Below, piece after piece: positions 1 to 8,855 of a stretch of 64,000 bases of DNA (position 1 is its first letter; each line of letters opens with the position of its first letter). Below the pieces are notes generated by a model. That model was not told the origin of the DNA and did no database searches. It saw only the letters and a list, made by a program, of their open reading frames with translations. Both the position numbers and the translations under genes were made by a program. The stretch spans positions 6,324,001 through 6,388,000 of the forward strand of contig NZ_CP106798.1 of assembly GCF_025642155.1 (NCBI RefSeq). Reading direction: 5' to 3'. The DNA comes from Streptomyces sp. HUAS 15-9. Lineage in GTDB: Bacteria > Actinomycetota > Actinomycetes > Streptomycetales > Streptomycetaceae.

Positions 1-27
1 TGACCCCGGCTCCCGCGACCGCGCTCG

Positions 28-1185
28 CTACCTGAGCGCCGCCAGGGCGATCCGCTGGGCCACCGGGTTCATGTCCTCGCCCTTGGCGTCCGTCGAGCCG
101 ACCGAGTAGACGAGGGTGCGGCTCAGGTCACGGGTCCCGCCGAGCACCGCGCTGTAGCCGTACCGGGCACCGGACTTGAGCCAGTAGACCCGGCCCTGGT
201 ACTCGAACCGCTGGAGCCCCGCACTGTAGGTGGCGCCCTTGATGCCCGCCGGGACCGTGAACATCTCCTCCAGCTGCGGTCCGGGCACGATCCGGCCCCG
301 GAAGAGAGAGGTGAGCAGGCGTTCCAGGTCCGCCGTCGTGGAGATCATGTCACCGGCCGCCCACCGGTCCGCCTGGTTCCACTCCGTCACGTCGACGAAC
401 TCCGTCGTCCCGTCGGGCCGCTTCACCGTCTGGTAGCCGTGGTTGTGCGGGCCGTGGATACCGGGGTCGGTGCCCGGGAAGTACGTGTCCCGCATTCCGG
501 CGGGGCGCAGCACGAGCCGCGTGGCCTCCGAGGCGTACGAGTGTCCCGTCACCTTCTCGATCAGCAGGCCGAGGATCGTGTAGTTGATGTTGAGGTAGTC
601 CTGCTTCCGGCCCGGGCAGAACTCCGGCCCCTTGGCCACCGCCGACCTCACGACCCGCTCCGGGGTGATCGTGTCGAAGCGGTGCGCGTACTGGTCCTCG
701 AAGGAGTCGCCCCAGCCGTCGCCCGCCCGGATGCCGCTGGTGTGGTTCAGCAGCTGCCGTACCGAGATCGGCTCGAAGGCCGGGGTGAGCAGGTCCGGGA
801 GGTAGTGCTGGATCGGCGTGTCCAGGTCGATCCGGCCCTGCGCGGCCAGTTCGAGAACGGCCGCCGCCGTCACCACCTTTGTCGTCGAGCCGGCCCGGAA
901 GCGGGCGTCGGGGTCCGCCGCCCGGCCGCTCGCCAGGTCGTGCACGCCCGCGTTGCCGCGCCAGCTGCCGTCGGTGCCGCCGACCCGGACCAGCGCGACG
1001 GTGGCGTCCGCGTCGGGCAGACTCGCGATCGCGGCGCGCAGGGACTCGGCGTCCGGGGCGGCCTTGGCGGTCATGGTGGGTGCGGAGGCCGGGGCCGTGG
1101 TGGCGAAGGCCGGGGTCGCCGCGAGGGAGAGGGTGAGGACGAGGGAGGAGGCGGCGAGGACGGTGGTGCGGTGACTGACACGCAT
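28..1185 (-). CDS. Secreted serine hydrolase (class C beta-lactamase / DD-peptidase-like)
   Basis: The 385-residue product belongs to the serine beta-lactamase-like hydrolases, which include DD-carboxypeptidases, esterases and class C beta-lactamases. An N-terminal signal peptide (basic MRVSHRTT, hydrophobic core, Ala-rich cleavage region near residue 29) predicts export. The nucleophile motif SxxK appears as GSTTK at about residues 99-103. The Tyr motif appears as YLNINY near residue 200. The usual HxG triad box is replaced by KSG near residue 338, which is common in DD-peptidases. The ATG start is preceded by an AGGAG ribosome binding site. It is transcribed away from the hypothetical gene at 1501. 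The natural substrate cannot be told from sequence; a peptidoglycan carboxypeptidase or an esterase is equally possible. The family assignment is secure. Confidence 0.88.
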   Translation of the reverse strand: MRVSHRTTVLAASSLVLTLSLAATPAFATTAPASAPTMTAKAAPDAESLRAAIASLPDADATVALVRVGGTDGSWRGNAGVHDLASGRAADPDARFRAGSTTKVVTAAAVLELAAQGRIDLDTPIQHYLPDLLTPAFEPISVRQLLNHTSGIRAGDGWGDSFEDQYAHRFDTITPERVVRSAVAKGPEFCPGRKQDYLNINYTILGLLIEKVTGHSYASEATRLVLRPAGMRDTYFPGTDPGIHGPHNHGYQTVKRPDGTTEFVDVTEWNQADRWAAGDMISTTADLERLLTSLFRGRIVPGPQLEEMFTVPAGIKGATYSAGLQRFEYQGRVYWLKSGARYGYSAVLGGTRDLSRTLVYSVGSTDAKGEDMNPVAQRIALAALR

Positions 1186-1500
1186 CGGGTGCTCCTGAGG
1201 AGATCGGGGCCGGACTGCGGGAAGTTCGTGATCATCCTCCGGCCGCGCGCCGGCGCCCGGATCGTCGGCGGGGAGGGCATGTGGCCCTGATGTGTCCCCC
1301 CACTAAGTCGCCGGTTCCATAAGGGGGTTGTCCGGGTGGCCCCCTAAGTGCCGCGGATTCCGGAGAAGGCGTCGGACAGCGTGCGCTAGGGCGGAGAGCG
1401 CGGGCGGCGAAAAAGTGTTATTCCGGAGGCACCCACTCCGTCTCCGCACTGTGATCCCGGACATTGCCAACATCACGTCCCCGGTTGAGAGGGTGCGGGC
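1186..1500. other. Intergenic region between two divergent genes
   Basis: This 315-bp divergent spacer should carry promoters for the serine hydrolase (minus) and the hypothetical gene (plus). I see no gene in it. It contains a weak inverted repeat, AGGGGG at 1322-1327 with CCCCCT at 1340-1345, flanked by two related CTAAGT words (about 1307 and 1344). It also has an A/T patch (AAAAAGTGTTATT) near 1410-1422. No convincing -35/-10 pair could be assigned. Confidence 0.5.
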
Positions 1501-2227
1501 GTGAGGACGGACGTGCACGGGCGGCAGTGGCGTGCCACCATCGAGGCCGCGCAGGTGGGTGACCGGCGGGCGCCGTCCGCCTCGCCCTCTGTCCCGCGCC
1601 GGACCGGGAAGGCGGAGCTCTACGGATCGGTCGTCGACGCCGTCGACCGGGCCCCCAGCCCGAGCGCGCGGCCCCGAGACCGGGATCACCAGCACCGGTG
1701 GCGCCAAGGCCGTCATGCAGCACCGCGGGGACAACGTGACCCTCAGCGGCAAGGGGTACGTCCTGGTCCGCTGGCAGATATCGCCGAAGAACCGGTCCGG
1801 AGCACTGGTCATGCGGGCCTGGACCGGACTGGAGGGCAGGCTGTTCCATGTCGCGTCGGGCGGCGGGCGCCGGATGGACGACGCGCTCGCGGGCAGCCCT
1901 GACGGCTACGCGACCGGCATGGGCGGCCCGGCCATCGGGTACGCCGTGCCGCCCGACGGCACCCAGCAGATGTGGCAGAACGAGTACTTCTACCTCGACG
2001 GCACGGTCACCCTCACCCAGAACGAACGGGGCTGCGACTACGGCATCATCGTCTTCCCGTCGACCTGGGACGCGGTCGACCAGGACATCGGCACCGGGCC
2101 TGCCCAGGGCGCGATCCGCTACGGCCTGGTGCGCGACAACGGCAAGGACTCCGCACCCGTACCGCAGTACGTCACCCGGACGACCCCGGCCGATGCGGCG
2201 ACGGTCGCTCAGCGCTCGCGCGTGTAG
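1501..2227 (+). pseudogene. Hypothetical protein, apparently frameshifted
   Basis: I do not recognise this family. Coding-like sequence with GC-rich third positions runs in one frame from a GTG at 1501 (after GAGAGGG) to about 1670. It then continues in the next frame (+1) from about 1650-1680 to the stop at 2225-2227. The first frame gives a plausible hydrophilic protein (RTDVHGRQWRATIEAAQ...). The second gives a well-behaved globular sequence with Trp- and Tyr-rich segments such as QMWQNEYFYLDGTVTLTQ and ends in AQRSRV. Joined, they would make about 240 residues. The shift needs one extra base, or two missing bases, in the GC-rich stretch 1650-1680, which includes a C5 run at 1652-1656. A real pseudogene or a sequencing error are both possible. 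Its last 19 bp overlap the convergent phosphodiesterase gene. Confidence 0.6.
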
Positions 2228-2916
2228 CCTCCGTCGGCTTCGCGCAGCGCGCACAGGGTGTCGATGCGGTTCGTGGTGATCGAGTCCACGCCCAGGTCGA
2301 CCAGGCGGCGCATGGAGCGGCGGGTGTCGGGGGTCCAGACGGACAGCAGGTGGCCGCCGCGGTGGACACGGGCGGCGAGGTCGTGGTCCACCAGCGCGAA
2401 GCGGTAGTTGAGCCAGCGCGGGCGCACCGCCTCCAGCACCGCCGGACGCGGCGGCGCGAGGCTCGTCCAGGTGAGGGCGATCTCGGCCGACGGGTCGGCG
2501 GCGCGCACCGCCAGCATCGCCTCGGCGCCCGCGCAGTAGTAGGCCCGGTCCCGCGCGCCGCACTGGTGGACGACGTCCAGGACGGCGCGTGCGGTCCGGC
2601 GGTCGACCCGCCCCGGCAGGTCGACCAGCACCCGGCTGCCGTCCGTCGCGGCGAGCGCGTCCGCCAGCGTCGGCACCCCGCCCGCCGTCAGCCCGCGCAC
2701 CTCGTCCGCGGACAGTGACCGCAGCGGCCGGTCGTGCTCCCACAGCCGCTTCAGCGTCTCGTCGTGCAGTAGTACGGGTACGTCGTCACGGGTGAGCCGT
2801 ACGTCGAACTCGACCGCGTCCGCGCCCTGCTGGAGCGCGGAACGCAGCGAGTCGAGCGTGTTCTCGCGGAAGCGGTAGGGGTCGCCGCGGTGGGCCACGG
2901 CGGTCAGGGTCTGCAT
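2209..2916 (-). CDS. Glycerophosphodiester phosphodiesterase
   Basis: The 235-residue protein is a GDPD-family enzyme, which hydrolyses glycerophosphodiesters to sn-glycerol 3-phosphate and an alcohol. The hallmark HRGDP...ENT motif sits at residues 9-19, followed by the metal-binding E-x-D (EFDVRLT, about residues 36-42) and the second His in VLLHDETL. The length matches compact cytosolic bacterial GDPDs, and no signal peptide is visible, so it should act inside the cell on lipid-turnover products. The ATG start lies only 19 bp after the stop of the upstream deaminase gene on the same strand, so the two are probably co-transcribed. The 3' end overlaps the convergent hypothetical gene. Confidence 0.92.
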   Translation of the reverse strand: MQTLTAVAHRGDPYRFRENTLDSLRSALQQGADAVEFDVRLTRDDVPVLLHDETLKRLWEHDRPLRSLSADEVRGLTAGGVPTLADALAATDGSRVLVDLPGRVDRRTARAVLDVVHQCGARDRAYYCAGAEAMLAVRAADPSAEIALTWTSLAPPRPAVLEAVRPRWLNYRFALVDHDLAARVHRGGHLLSVWTPDTRRSMRRLVDLGVDSITTNRIDTLCALREADGGYTRER

Positions 2917-2935
2917 GGGCCCATTGTGCGGGGCG

Positions 2936-3982
2936 TCAGGGCGCGAGCCACGCAGAGGTGTACGTGTCGATCTCCTCCGTGATCCGGGCCTTGCCCGCCG
3001 CGTCCAGGAAGGCGGCCTCGACCGCGTTCTTCGCCAGGCCGGCCAGGCCCTGCTCGTCGAGCTTGAGCAGCCGGGCGGCCACCGCGTACTCGGTGTTCAG
3101 GTCGGTGCCGAACATGGGCGGGTCGTCGGAGTTGATCGTGACCAGGACCCCGGCCCGGCTGAACTCCTTGATCGGGTGCTCGTCGAGCGTGCGGACCGCG
3201 CGCGTGGCGATGTTGGAGGTCGGGCAGACCTCCAGGGCGATGCGGTGCTCGGCGAGGTGGGCGAGCAGCTCCGGGTCCTGTGCCGAGCTGGTGCCGTGCC
3301 CGATGCGCTCGGCGCCCAGCTCCCGCAGGGCGTCCCAGACCGTCTCGGGGCCCGTCGTCTCGCCGGCGTGCGGTACGGACCGCAGCCCGGCGGCGATGGC
3401 ACGGTCGAAGTACGGCTTGAACTGCGGCCTCGGTACGCCGATCTCCGGACCGCCGAGCCCGAAGGACACCAGCCCCTCCGGGCGGATCCGGTCGTCGGTG
3501 GCGAGCCGTGTCGTCTCCTCGGCGGCCTCCAGACCCGCCTCGCCCGGGATGTCGAAGCACCACCGCAGCACGGTCCCGAACTCGGCCTCGGCCGCCTTCC
3601 GGGCATCCTCGATCGCGTCCATGAAGGCGCGCTCGTCGATGCCGCGCCGGGTCGAGGAGAATGGCGTGATGGTCAGCTCGGCGTAGCGCACCTGCTGCCG
3701 GGCCAGGTCACGTGCCACCTCGTAGGTCAGCAGACGTACGTCCTCCGGAGTGCGGATGAGGTCGACGACGGACAGATACACGTCGATGAAGTGGGCGAAG
3801 TCCGTGAAGGTGAAGTAGTCGGCCAGGGCCTCGGGGTCGGTGGGGACCTTGGAGTCGGGGTGGCGGGCGGCCAGTTCCGAGACGATACGGGGGGAGGCGG
3901 AGCCGACGTGGTGGACATGCAGTTCGGCCTTGGGCAGTCCGGCGATGAAGGCGTGCGGATCGCGGGCGGCGGTGTCGGTCAA
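2936..3982 (-). CDS. Adenosine deaminase-family protein, likely aminodeoxyfutalosine deaminase
   Basis: The 348-residue protein has every catalytic element of the adenosine deaminase fold. The metal ligands are H22 and H24 in LHVHH, H205 and E208 in HAGE, H229 in RIGHG, and D286-D287 in NSDDP. The segment after HxH reads HVGSASP rather than the LxGA/LDGA of true adenosine deaminases. From family knowledge, this COG1816 branch includes enzymes that deaminate 6-aminodeoxyfutalosine in the futalosine menaquinone pathway, which Streptomyces use. That function is inferred; plain adenosine deaminase remains possible. The start is a TTG, chosen because a very strong GGGGAGGAA site sits just upstream (3985-3993 on the minus strand). 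It appears to head an operon with the phosphodiesterase gene. Confidence 0.85.
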   Translation of the reverse strand: MTDTAARDPHAFIAGLPKAELHVHHVGSASPRIVSELAARHPDSKVPTDPEALADYFTFTDFAHFIDVYLSVVDLIRTPEDVRLLTYEVARDLARQQVRYAELTITPFSSTRRGIDERAFMDAIEDARKAAEAEFGTVLRWCFDIPGEAGLEAAEETTRLATDDRIRPEGLVSFGLGGPEIGVPRPQFKPYFDRAIAAGLRSVPHAGETTGPETVWDALRELGAERIGHGTSSAQDPELLAHLAEHRIALEVCPTSNIATRAVRTLDEHPIKEFSRAGVLVTINSDDPPMFGTDLNTEYAVAARLLKLDEQGLAGLAKNAVEAAFLDAAGKARITEEIDTYTSAWLAP

Positions 3983-4131
3983 GGGTTCCTCCCCGGGAAC
4001 GGCGCCGGCGGACCGTGGTCCGGGCGCGGGTGATCGGCTGATCGGTGATCCGGGTCATCGTAGGCCGGGCCCGACAGCGGCAGGAGCGACCCGTAGCATG
4101 ACGGGACGCAGAGCAGAGGGGATCCCAGGCA

Positions 4132-5207
4132 ATGGCCGACGAGGTGCCGCAGTCACCGGAGAACACCGCCGAGAACCGGTCGACTCCTCGGGACGACACC
4201 TCGTACGACTCAGGCTCCCCGGGTTCGCACGACTCGGGCTCCCCGGGTCCCTGGGCGCCGCCAGCCGACCGGGGACCTGCCGACGATGTCCCGTCGTCCG
4301 GGACGCCCGGATCGCCCGCGTGGGGCGCGGCTCCCGGGGTGCCCCTGGACAAGCCCGCCGGCGAGACTGCGGCCGAAGACCCCGTCCCACCGGCAACGCA
4401 CCGGCCCGACCCCGACCCCTGGGCGCCCCCCGCCGACGACGCCCCGGCGGCCCGCCCCGGCCCCGGTGACACGGTGTTCTCCGGGGGGACCGGGACCGGA
4501 ACCCCGCCCCCGCCCTCCGTCCACGACCAGCAGACCATCGCGTCCTTCCCGAACGAGCCCGCACCCCCGGCCTGGGCCAACCCCTTCGCGTCCCCGACGC
4601 CCCCGGCACCGAGCCCGTTCGCCCCGCCGAGCCCCGCGTCCCCGGCACCGAACCCGTTCGCCCCGCCGACCCCCGAGTCCCCTGCCGGGACCCCCTTCCC
4701 CCGCCCGCCCCCGCCTCGGCCGCGGGAAATCCCTTCGCCCCGCCCGCTGCGACAGGCCCTCACCGCCAGGACGCCCTCGTTCCGCCGCCGCCCATAGCCC
4801 CCGACGGCCCGGGTCAGGTGCCGTACGGCTACCCGGGCGGGCCCGCCGGGTACGGTTATCCGGCACCTCATGGCGCCCCGGGCGGGCCCCCCGGGTACGG
4901 CTACCCGGCACCGCACGGCGCCCCGGCCGGTTACTACGGATGGCCCGGTGTGCAGCCCATGCCGAGCAACGGCATGGGTACGGCCGGACTGGTGCTGGGC
5001 ATTCTGGCGGCCATCACCTTCTGCCTGTGGCCCCTGGCCCTCGTGCTCGGCGTGCTGGGCGTGATCTTCGGCGGGATCGGCCGTGCCAAGGCCCGCCGCG
5101 GTGAGGCCACGAACCCGGGTCAGTCCCTGGCCGGCATCATCTGCGGCTCCGCGGGCATCGTCCTCGCCCTGGTGATGGTGGCGTTCGAGATCGCGAACGC
5201 CACCTGA
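4132..5207 (+). pseudogene. DUF4190 membrane protein with proline-rich N-terminus, frameshifted
   Basis: The N-terminal part (ATG 4132, MADEVPQSPENTAENR...) is a long disordered Pro/Ser/Asp-rich tract in one frame, ending out of frame at 4797. From about 4700 the natural continuation (NPFAPP...GPGQVPYGYPGGPAG) is in the -1 frame. It leads to GYPAPHGAP repeats and two membrane segments typical of DUF4190 (LVLGILAAITFCLWPLALVLG; about 4990-5200), ending at 5207. Restoring one C in the C5 run 4698-4702 gives a single protein of about 358 residues. The intact form would be a membrane-anchored protein with a long cytoplasmic Pro-rich tail; its role is unknown. An internal ATG at 4818 could give the C-terminal 129 residues alone. 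Sequencing error is the most likely explanation. Confidence 0.75.
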
Positions 5208-5246
5208 CGCTCGTACAACCTGCACCTGACGCCCGTACGCGAGGCC

Positions 5247-5807
5247 TCAGGCACCCTGGGCGATCCTCTCCCGCGCCTCCATCAACGCGAACCCCAGCAG
5301 GTTCGGACCCCGCCACCGCTCCGGGTGCATCGCCGCCTCGTCGTCCGCCGCGAGCCCGATGCCCCACACACGGTCGACGGGGCTCGCCTCTACCAGGACG
5401 CGGTTGCCCGTGTTCAGCAGGAACCCGCGCAGATCGGTGTGCGCGGTGAACTTGTGGACGCTGCCCTCCACGACGATCCGGAAGCGCTCCCGCTCCCATA
5501 TCGCCTCGTCGAAGTCGCGCACCAGCCGCCCGGCCTTCTTGGCCTCGGAGGGATGGCCGGCCGCCAGAATCCGTCGCTCCGCCTCCGCGTCCCCGAAGAG
5601 CCGCGCCTTGCCCGCCATCATCCAGTGCTCGGCCGTCGCGTAGGCGACATCGTCGACCACGAACGGTGACGGCCACCACTGACTGAGACAGCCCGCCCCG
5701 ATCTGCCCGTCCGGGCGCGGCCGGTGCCCCCAGAAGCACAGGTACCTGATGCGCGTGCCTGCGTGAACTTCCCTGGTCAGGGCGTCCAAACTGTCAATCT
5801 TCCCCAT
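5247..5807 (-). CDS. NADAR (YbiA/RibX-like) family protein
   Basis: The 186-residue product matches the NADAR family: YLCFWGHRP near the N-terminus, LSQWWPSPF, the core AEHWMMAGKARLFGD, and the C-terminal WRGPNLLGFALMEAR. Characterised members are N-glycosidases acting on riboflavin-pathway intermediates (YbiA) or removing ADP-ribose from nucleic acids. Which substrate applies here cannot be read from the sequence. The ATG at 5807 is preferred over an upstream in-frame GTG at 5837, because homology-like sequence begins at MGKIDSLDAL. The gene stands alone, divergent from the polyamine operon and convergent with the DUF4190 gene. Confidence 0.85.
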   Translation of the reverse strand: MGKIDSLDALTREVHAGTRIRYLCFWGHRPRPDGQIGAGCLSQWWPSPFVVDDVAYATAEHWMMAGKARLFGDAEAERRILAAGHPSEAKKAGRLVRDFDEAIWERERFRIVVEGSVHKFTAHTDLRGFLLNTGNRVLVEASPVDRVWGIGLAADDEAAMHPERWRGPNLLGFALMEARERIAQGA

Positions 5808-5879
5808 GCACGCGAGTGTGGCACGCACCACTGACACTCCGTCCTGCCTTTTCCGCGCCGACTCGACACCTGGTCGACA

Positions 5880-5923
5880 GATTCCGTCGCGTAACCAAAA
5901 GGCAACAACGGAATCACTTGTTG
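5880..5923 (+). promoter_or_regulatory. Candidate GlnR box and inverted repeats upstream of the polyamine operon
   Basis: GTAAC at 5891-5895, six bases, then GCAAC at 5902-5906 fits the GlnR site pattern gTnAC-n6-GaAAC at nine of ten defined positions. GlnR is the global nitrogen regulator of Streptomyces. Around it lie an 8-bp inverted repeat (GATTCCGT 5880-5887, ACGGAATC 5908-5915) and a 6-bp one (CAACAA 5903-5908, TTGTTG 5918-5923). The cluster sits about 95-135 bp before the aldehyde dehydrogenase start, in the divergent spacer with the NADAR gene. Binding by GlnR is inferred; the inverted repeats could serve another regulator. Confidence 0.5.
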
Positions 5924-6015
5924 GACTCCCCTTGCTCTGTCAGGATCGGCACTCAAATCGAGCTGGAGCTACGCCACCCACCCCCTGGGACGGGACGACG
6001 GCGGAGGAGAGCGAC

Positions 6016-7551
6016 ATGGACAACCCGGGCACCGCGACCCCGGAACGATTCCCGGCGCGGGAGCGCCTCGCGGACGGTGCACAGTTCGTTGCCGGACGTC
6101 TGACCAAGGGCACGTCCGGCCGCCGCCACCCCGTGGTCGACCCCGCCACCGGCGAGGAGGTGTACACCTATGAACTGGCCGGGACGGACGACGTGGACGC
6201 GGCGGTCGCCGCGGCCCGTGCCGCCTTCCCGGGCTGGGCCGGCCTCACCCCCGGCGAGCGCTCCGACGCGTTGCACCGCTTCGCCGCCGTGCTCGCCGAC
6301 CGCGCCGAGGAATTCGCCCGTGCCGAGTCCCTGCAGTGCGGCAAGCCGCTCAAGCTGACCCGCGAGTTCGATGTCCCGGGCACGATCGACAACATCGCGT
6401 TCTTCGCGGGCGCGGCCCGGCATCTGCAGGGGCAGTCCGCCGGTGAGTACTCGGGCGACCACACGTCCTACATCCGCCGTGAACCCATCGGCGTCGTCGG
6501 GTCCATCGCACCCTGGAACTACCCGCTCCAGATGGCCGCCTGGAAGATCCTCCCGGCGATCGCCGCGGGCAACACCATCGTGCTCAAGCCCGCCGAGCTC
6601 ACGCCGCTGACCTCACTGCTCTTCGCCCAGGCAGCCACGGACGCCGGGATCCCCGAGGGTGTCGTCAACATCGTGACCGGCGCGGGCAAGGAGGCCGGTC
6701 AGCACCTCGTCGGCCACCCCGACGTGGCCATGACCTCCTTCACAGGCTCCACCGCGGTCGGCAAGCGTGTCGCGGAGATCGCCACCGCCACCGTCAAGCG
6801 CATCCACCTGGAGCTCGGCGGCAAGGCCCCCTTCGTCGTCTTCGACGACGCGGACCTGGAGGCGGCGGTCAACGGCGCGGTCGCCGGCGCGCTCATCAAC
6901 ACCGGGCAGGACTGCACGGCGGCCACGCGCGCGTACGTGCAGCGGCCGCTGTACGACGCGTTCGTCGAGAAGACCGCGGAACTGATGGACAGCGTCCGGC
7001 TCGGCGACCCGTTCGCCGCCGGCACCGATCTCGGCCCGCTCATCTCGCACGTCCAGCGCGACCGTGTGGCGGCCTTCGTCGACCGGGCGCGTGCCTACGC
7101 GCGCGTGGTGACCGGCGGTGAGGCTCCCCAGGGGGAGCTCAAGAACGGCGCGTACTATCGGCCCACCCTCGTCGCGGACGCGCCCCAGGACAGCGAGATC
7201 GTCCAGTCCGAGCTCTTCGGTCCGGTGCTGGTCGTTCTGCCGTTCGACAGTGATGATGAGGGCATCCGGCTGGCCAACGACACCCCGTACGGCCTCGCCG
7301 CCTCGGCCTGGAGCCGGGACGTCTACCGGGCGAACCGCGCCACCCGCGAGATCAAGGCGGGATGCGTATGGGTCAACGACCACATTCCGATCATCAGTGA
7401 GATGCCGCACGGCGGCTATAAGCAGTCCGGCTTCGGCAAGGACATGTCAACGTACTCGTTCGAGGAGTACACGCAGGTCAAGCACGTTATGTTCGACAAC
7501 GCGGCGGTGGTCCGCAAGGACTGGCACCGCACGATCTTCGGGGACCGCTAG
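6016..7551 (+). CDS. Gamma-aminobutyraldehyde dehydrogenase-like aldehyde dehydrogenase
   Basis: The 511-residue NAD(P)-dependent aldehyde dehydrogenase has the catalytic Glu at about 266 (HLELGGK), the nucleophilic Cys at about 300 (NTGQDCTAA), and the cofactor motif FTGSTAVG. Upstream of the polyamine ABC transporter and FAD amine oxidase, it most likely oxidises 4-aminobutyraldehyde or a similar aminoaldehyde to GABA. An in-frame ORF extends to 5806, but the ATG at 6016 is chosen because GGAGGAGAG lies directly before it and the protein start then matches the family. It is the first gene of a run with 7606, 8856, 10012, 10935 and 11765, all same strand with short gaps or overlaps. Confidence 0.9.
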   Translation: MDNPGTATPERFPARERLADGAQFVAGRLTKGTSGRRHPVVDPATGEEVYTYELAGTDDVDAAVAAARAAFPGWAGLTPGERSDALHRFAAVLADRAEEFARAESLQCGKPLKLTREFDVPGTIDNIAFFAGAARHLQGQSAGEYSGDHTSYIRREPIGVVGSIAPWNYPLQMAAWKILPAIAAGNTIVLKPAELTPLTSLLFAQAATDAGIPEGVVNIVTGAGKEAGQHLVGHPDVAMTSFTGSTAVGKRVAEIATATVKRIHLELGGKAPFVVFDDADLEAAVNGAVAGALINTGQDCTAATRAYVQRPLYDAFVEKTAELMDSVRLGDPFAAGTDLGPLISHVQRDRVAAFVDRARAYARVVTGGEAPQGELKNGAYYRPTLVADAPQDSEIVQSELFGPVLVVLPFDSDDEGIRLANDTPYGLAASAWSRDVYRANRATREIKAGCVWVNDHIPIISEMPHGGYKQSGFGKDMSTYSFEEYTQVKHVMFDNAAVVRKDWHRTIFGDR

Positions 7552-7605
7552 CGACAACAGGCCGCATGACCCGCGGCCGCCACCTCCCGAAAGGGCACCA
7601 AGCGC

Positions 7606-8853
7606 ATGGAGCAGTACGAGCCCGACCGCCTGACCCCGGCCCAAGCGGCCGCCGTGCGGCGCAGCCTCCGCAACGGCAGGGCGGCCATGACCCGCCGGTC
7701 GCTGTTGCGCGCCTCCGCCGGGGGCGCGCTCACGGTCGGTGGACTCGGGGCGCTGAGCGCCTGCGGCATCCCCGCGGCCGGCAAGACCCAGGGCGGCACG
7801 TCCGCCGAGGACCACTCGAAGCAGGAGAAGGTCGTCAACTTCTCCAACTGGACCGAGTACATCGACCTCGACGACAGCGGCAAGCACCACCCGACGCTGG
7901 AGACGTTCGCCAGGCGGACTGGCATACAGGTCAAGTACACCGAGGACATCAACGACAACAACGAGTTCTTCGCCAAGATCAAGCCGCAGCTCGCCGCGGG
8001 CCAGGACACCGGCCGCGACCTCGTCGTCCTCACCGACTGGCTGGCCGCCCGGATGATCCGTCTGGGCTGGGTCCAGAAACTGGACCCGTCCAACCTGCCG
8101 CATGCGTACACCAACCTGTCGCCGCAGTTCCGCAACCCCGACTGGGACCCGGGCCGCGCCTACTCGTACCCGTGGCAGGGCATCCCGACGATCATCGCCT
8201 TCAACAAGAAGGCGCTCGACGGCATCGAGGTGAAGTCGGTCTCCGACCTGCTCGACAACCCCAAGCTCAAGGGCCGTGTGTCGTTCCTGTCCGAGATGCG
8301 CGACAGCATCGGCATGACCCTGCTCGACATGGGCAAGGACCCGGCGAAGTTCACCGACGACGACTTCGACGCCGTCATAGCCCGGCTGCAGAAGGCCGTC
8401 GACAAGGGCCAGATCCGCCGCTTCACCGGCAACGACTACACCTCGGACCTGACCAAGGGCGACATCGCGGCCTGCGTGGCCTGGGCCGGCGACATCGTCC
8501 AGCTGAAGCACGACAGCCCGGACGTCGACTTCATCATCCCGGACAGCGGCTACATGACGTCGACCGACAACATGCTGGTTCCCAACAAGGCGCGTCACAA
8601 GACGAACGCCGAGCGGCTGATCGACTTCTACTACGAGCCGGAGCAGGCCGCCGCGCTCGCCGCGTACATCAACTACGCGACTCCCGTAGAAGGCGTGAAG
8701 CCCTACCTTGCCAAGATCGACAAGGACGCGGCGAACAACCCGCTGATCGTCCCCGACAAGGCCATGCAGGCCAAGTCCCACTCCTTCCGCTCGCTGAGCC
8801 AGAAGGAAGAGACGGCCTACGAAGAGAAGTTCGCGAAGCTCACAGGGGCGTGA
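7606..8853 (+). CDS. Polyamine ABC transporter substrate-binding lipoprotein (PotD/PotF-like)
   Basis: The 415-residue extracytoplasmic binding protein resembles spermidine/putrescine receptors: VNFSNWTEYIDLDD opens the mature domain and DLVVLTDWLAARMI follows. The export signal has twin arginines (TRRSLLR, residues 29-35), a hydrophobic stretch and a lipobox LSAC with the lipidated Cys at 53, so it is probably a Tat-exported lipoprotein. The start at 7606 (ATG) leaves 29 residues before the twin Arg; the internal Met at residue 28 (MTRRSLLR) is an alternative start. Its stop overlaps the beginning of the ATPase gene. It should capture putrescine, spermidine or related amines for the permeases encoded next. 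Confidence 0.9.
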   Translation: MEQYEPDRLTPAQAAAVRRSLRNGRAAMTRRSLLRASAGGALTVGGLGALSACGIPAAGKTQGGTSAEDHSKQEKVVNFSNWTEYIDLDDSGKHHPTLETFARRTGIQVKYTEDINDNNEFFAKIKPQLAAGQDTGRDLVVLTDWLAARMIRLGWVQKLDPSNLPHAYTNLSPQFRNPDWDPGRAYSYPWQGIPTIIAFNKKALDGIEVKSVSDLLDNPKLKGRVSFLSEMRDSIGMTLLDMGKDPAKFTDDDFDAVIARLQKAVDKGQIRRFTGNDYTSDLTKGDIAACVAWAGDIVQLKHDSPDVDFIIPDSGYMTSTDNMLVPNKARHKTNAERLIDFYYEPEQAAALAAYINYATPVEGVKPYLAKIDKDAANNPLIVPDKAMQAKSHSFRSLSQKEETAYEEKFAKLTGA

Positions 8854-8855
8854 CG

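Noticed and set aside
4698..4702. Programmed -1 frameshift in the DUF4190 gene
   Set aside because: No slippery heptamer or convincing downstream structure, and the same run-shortening occurs in two unrelated genes.
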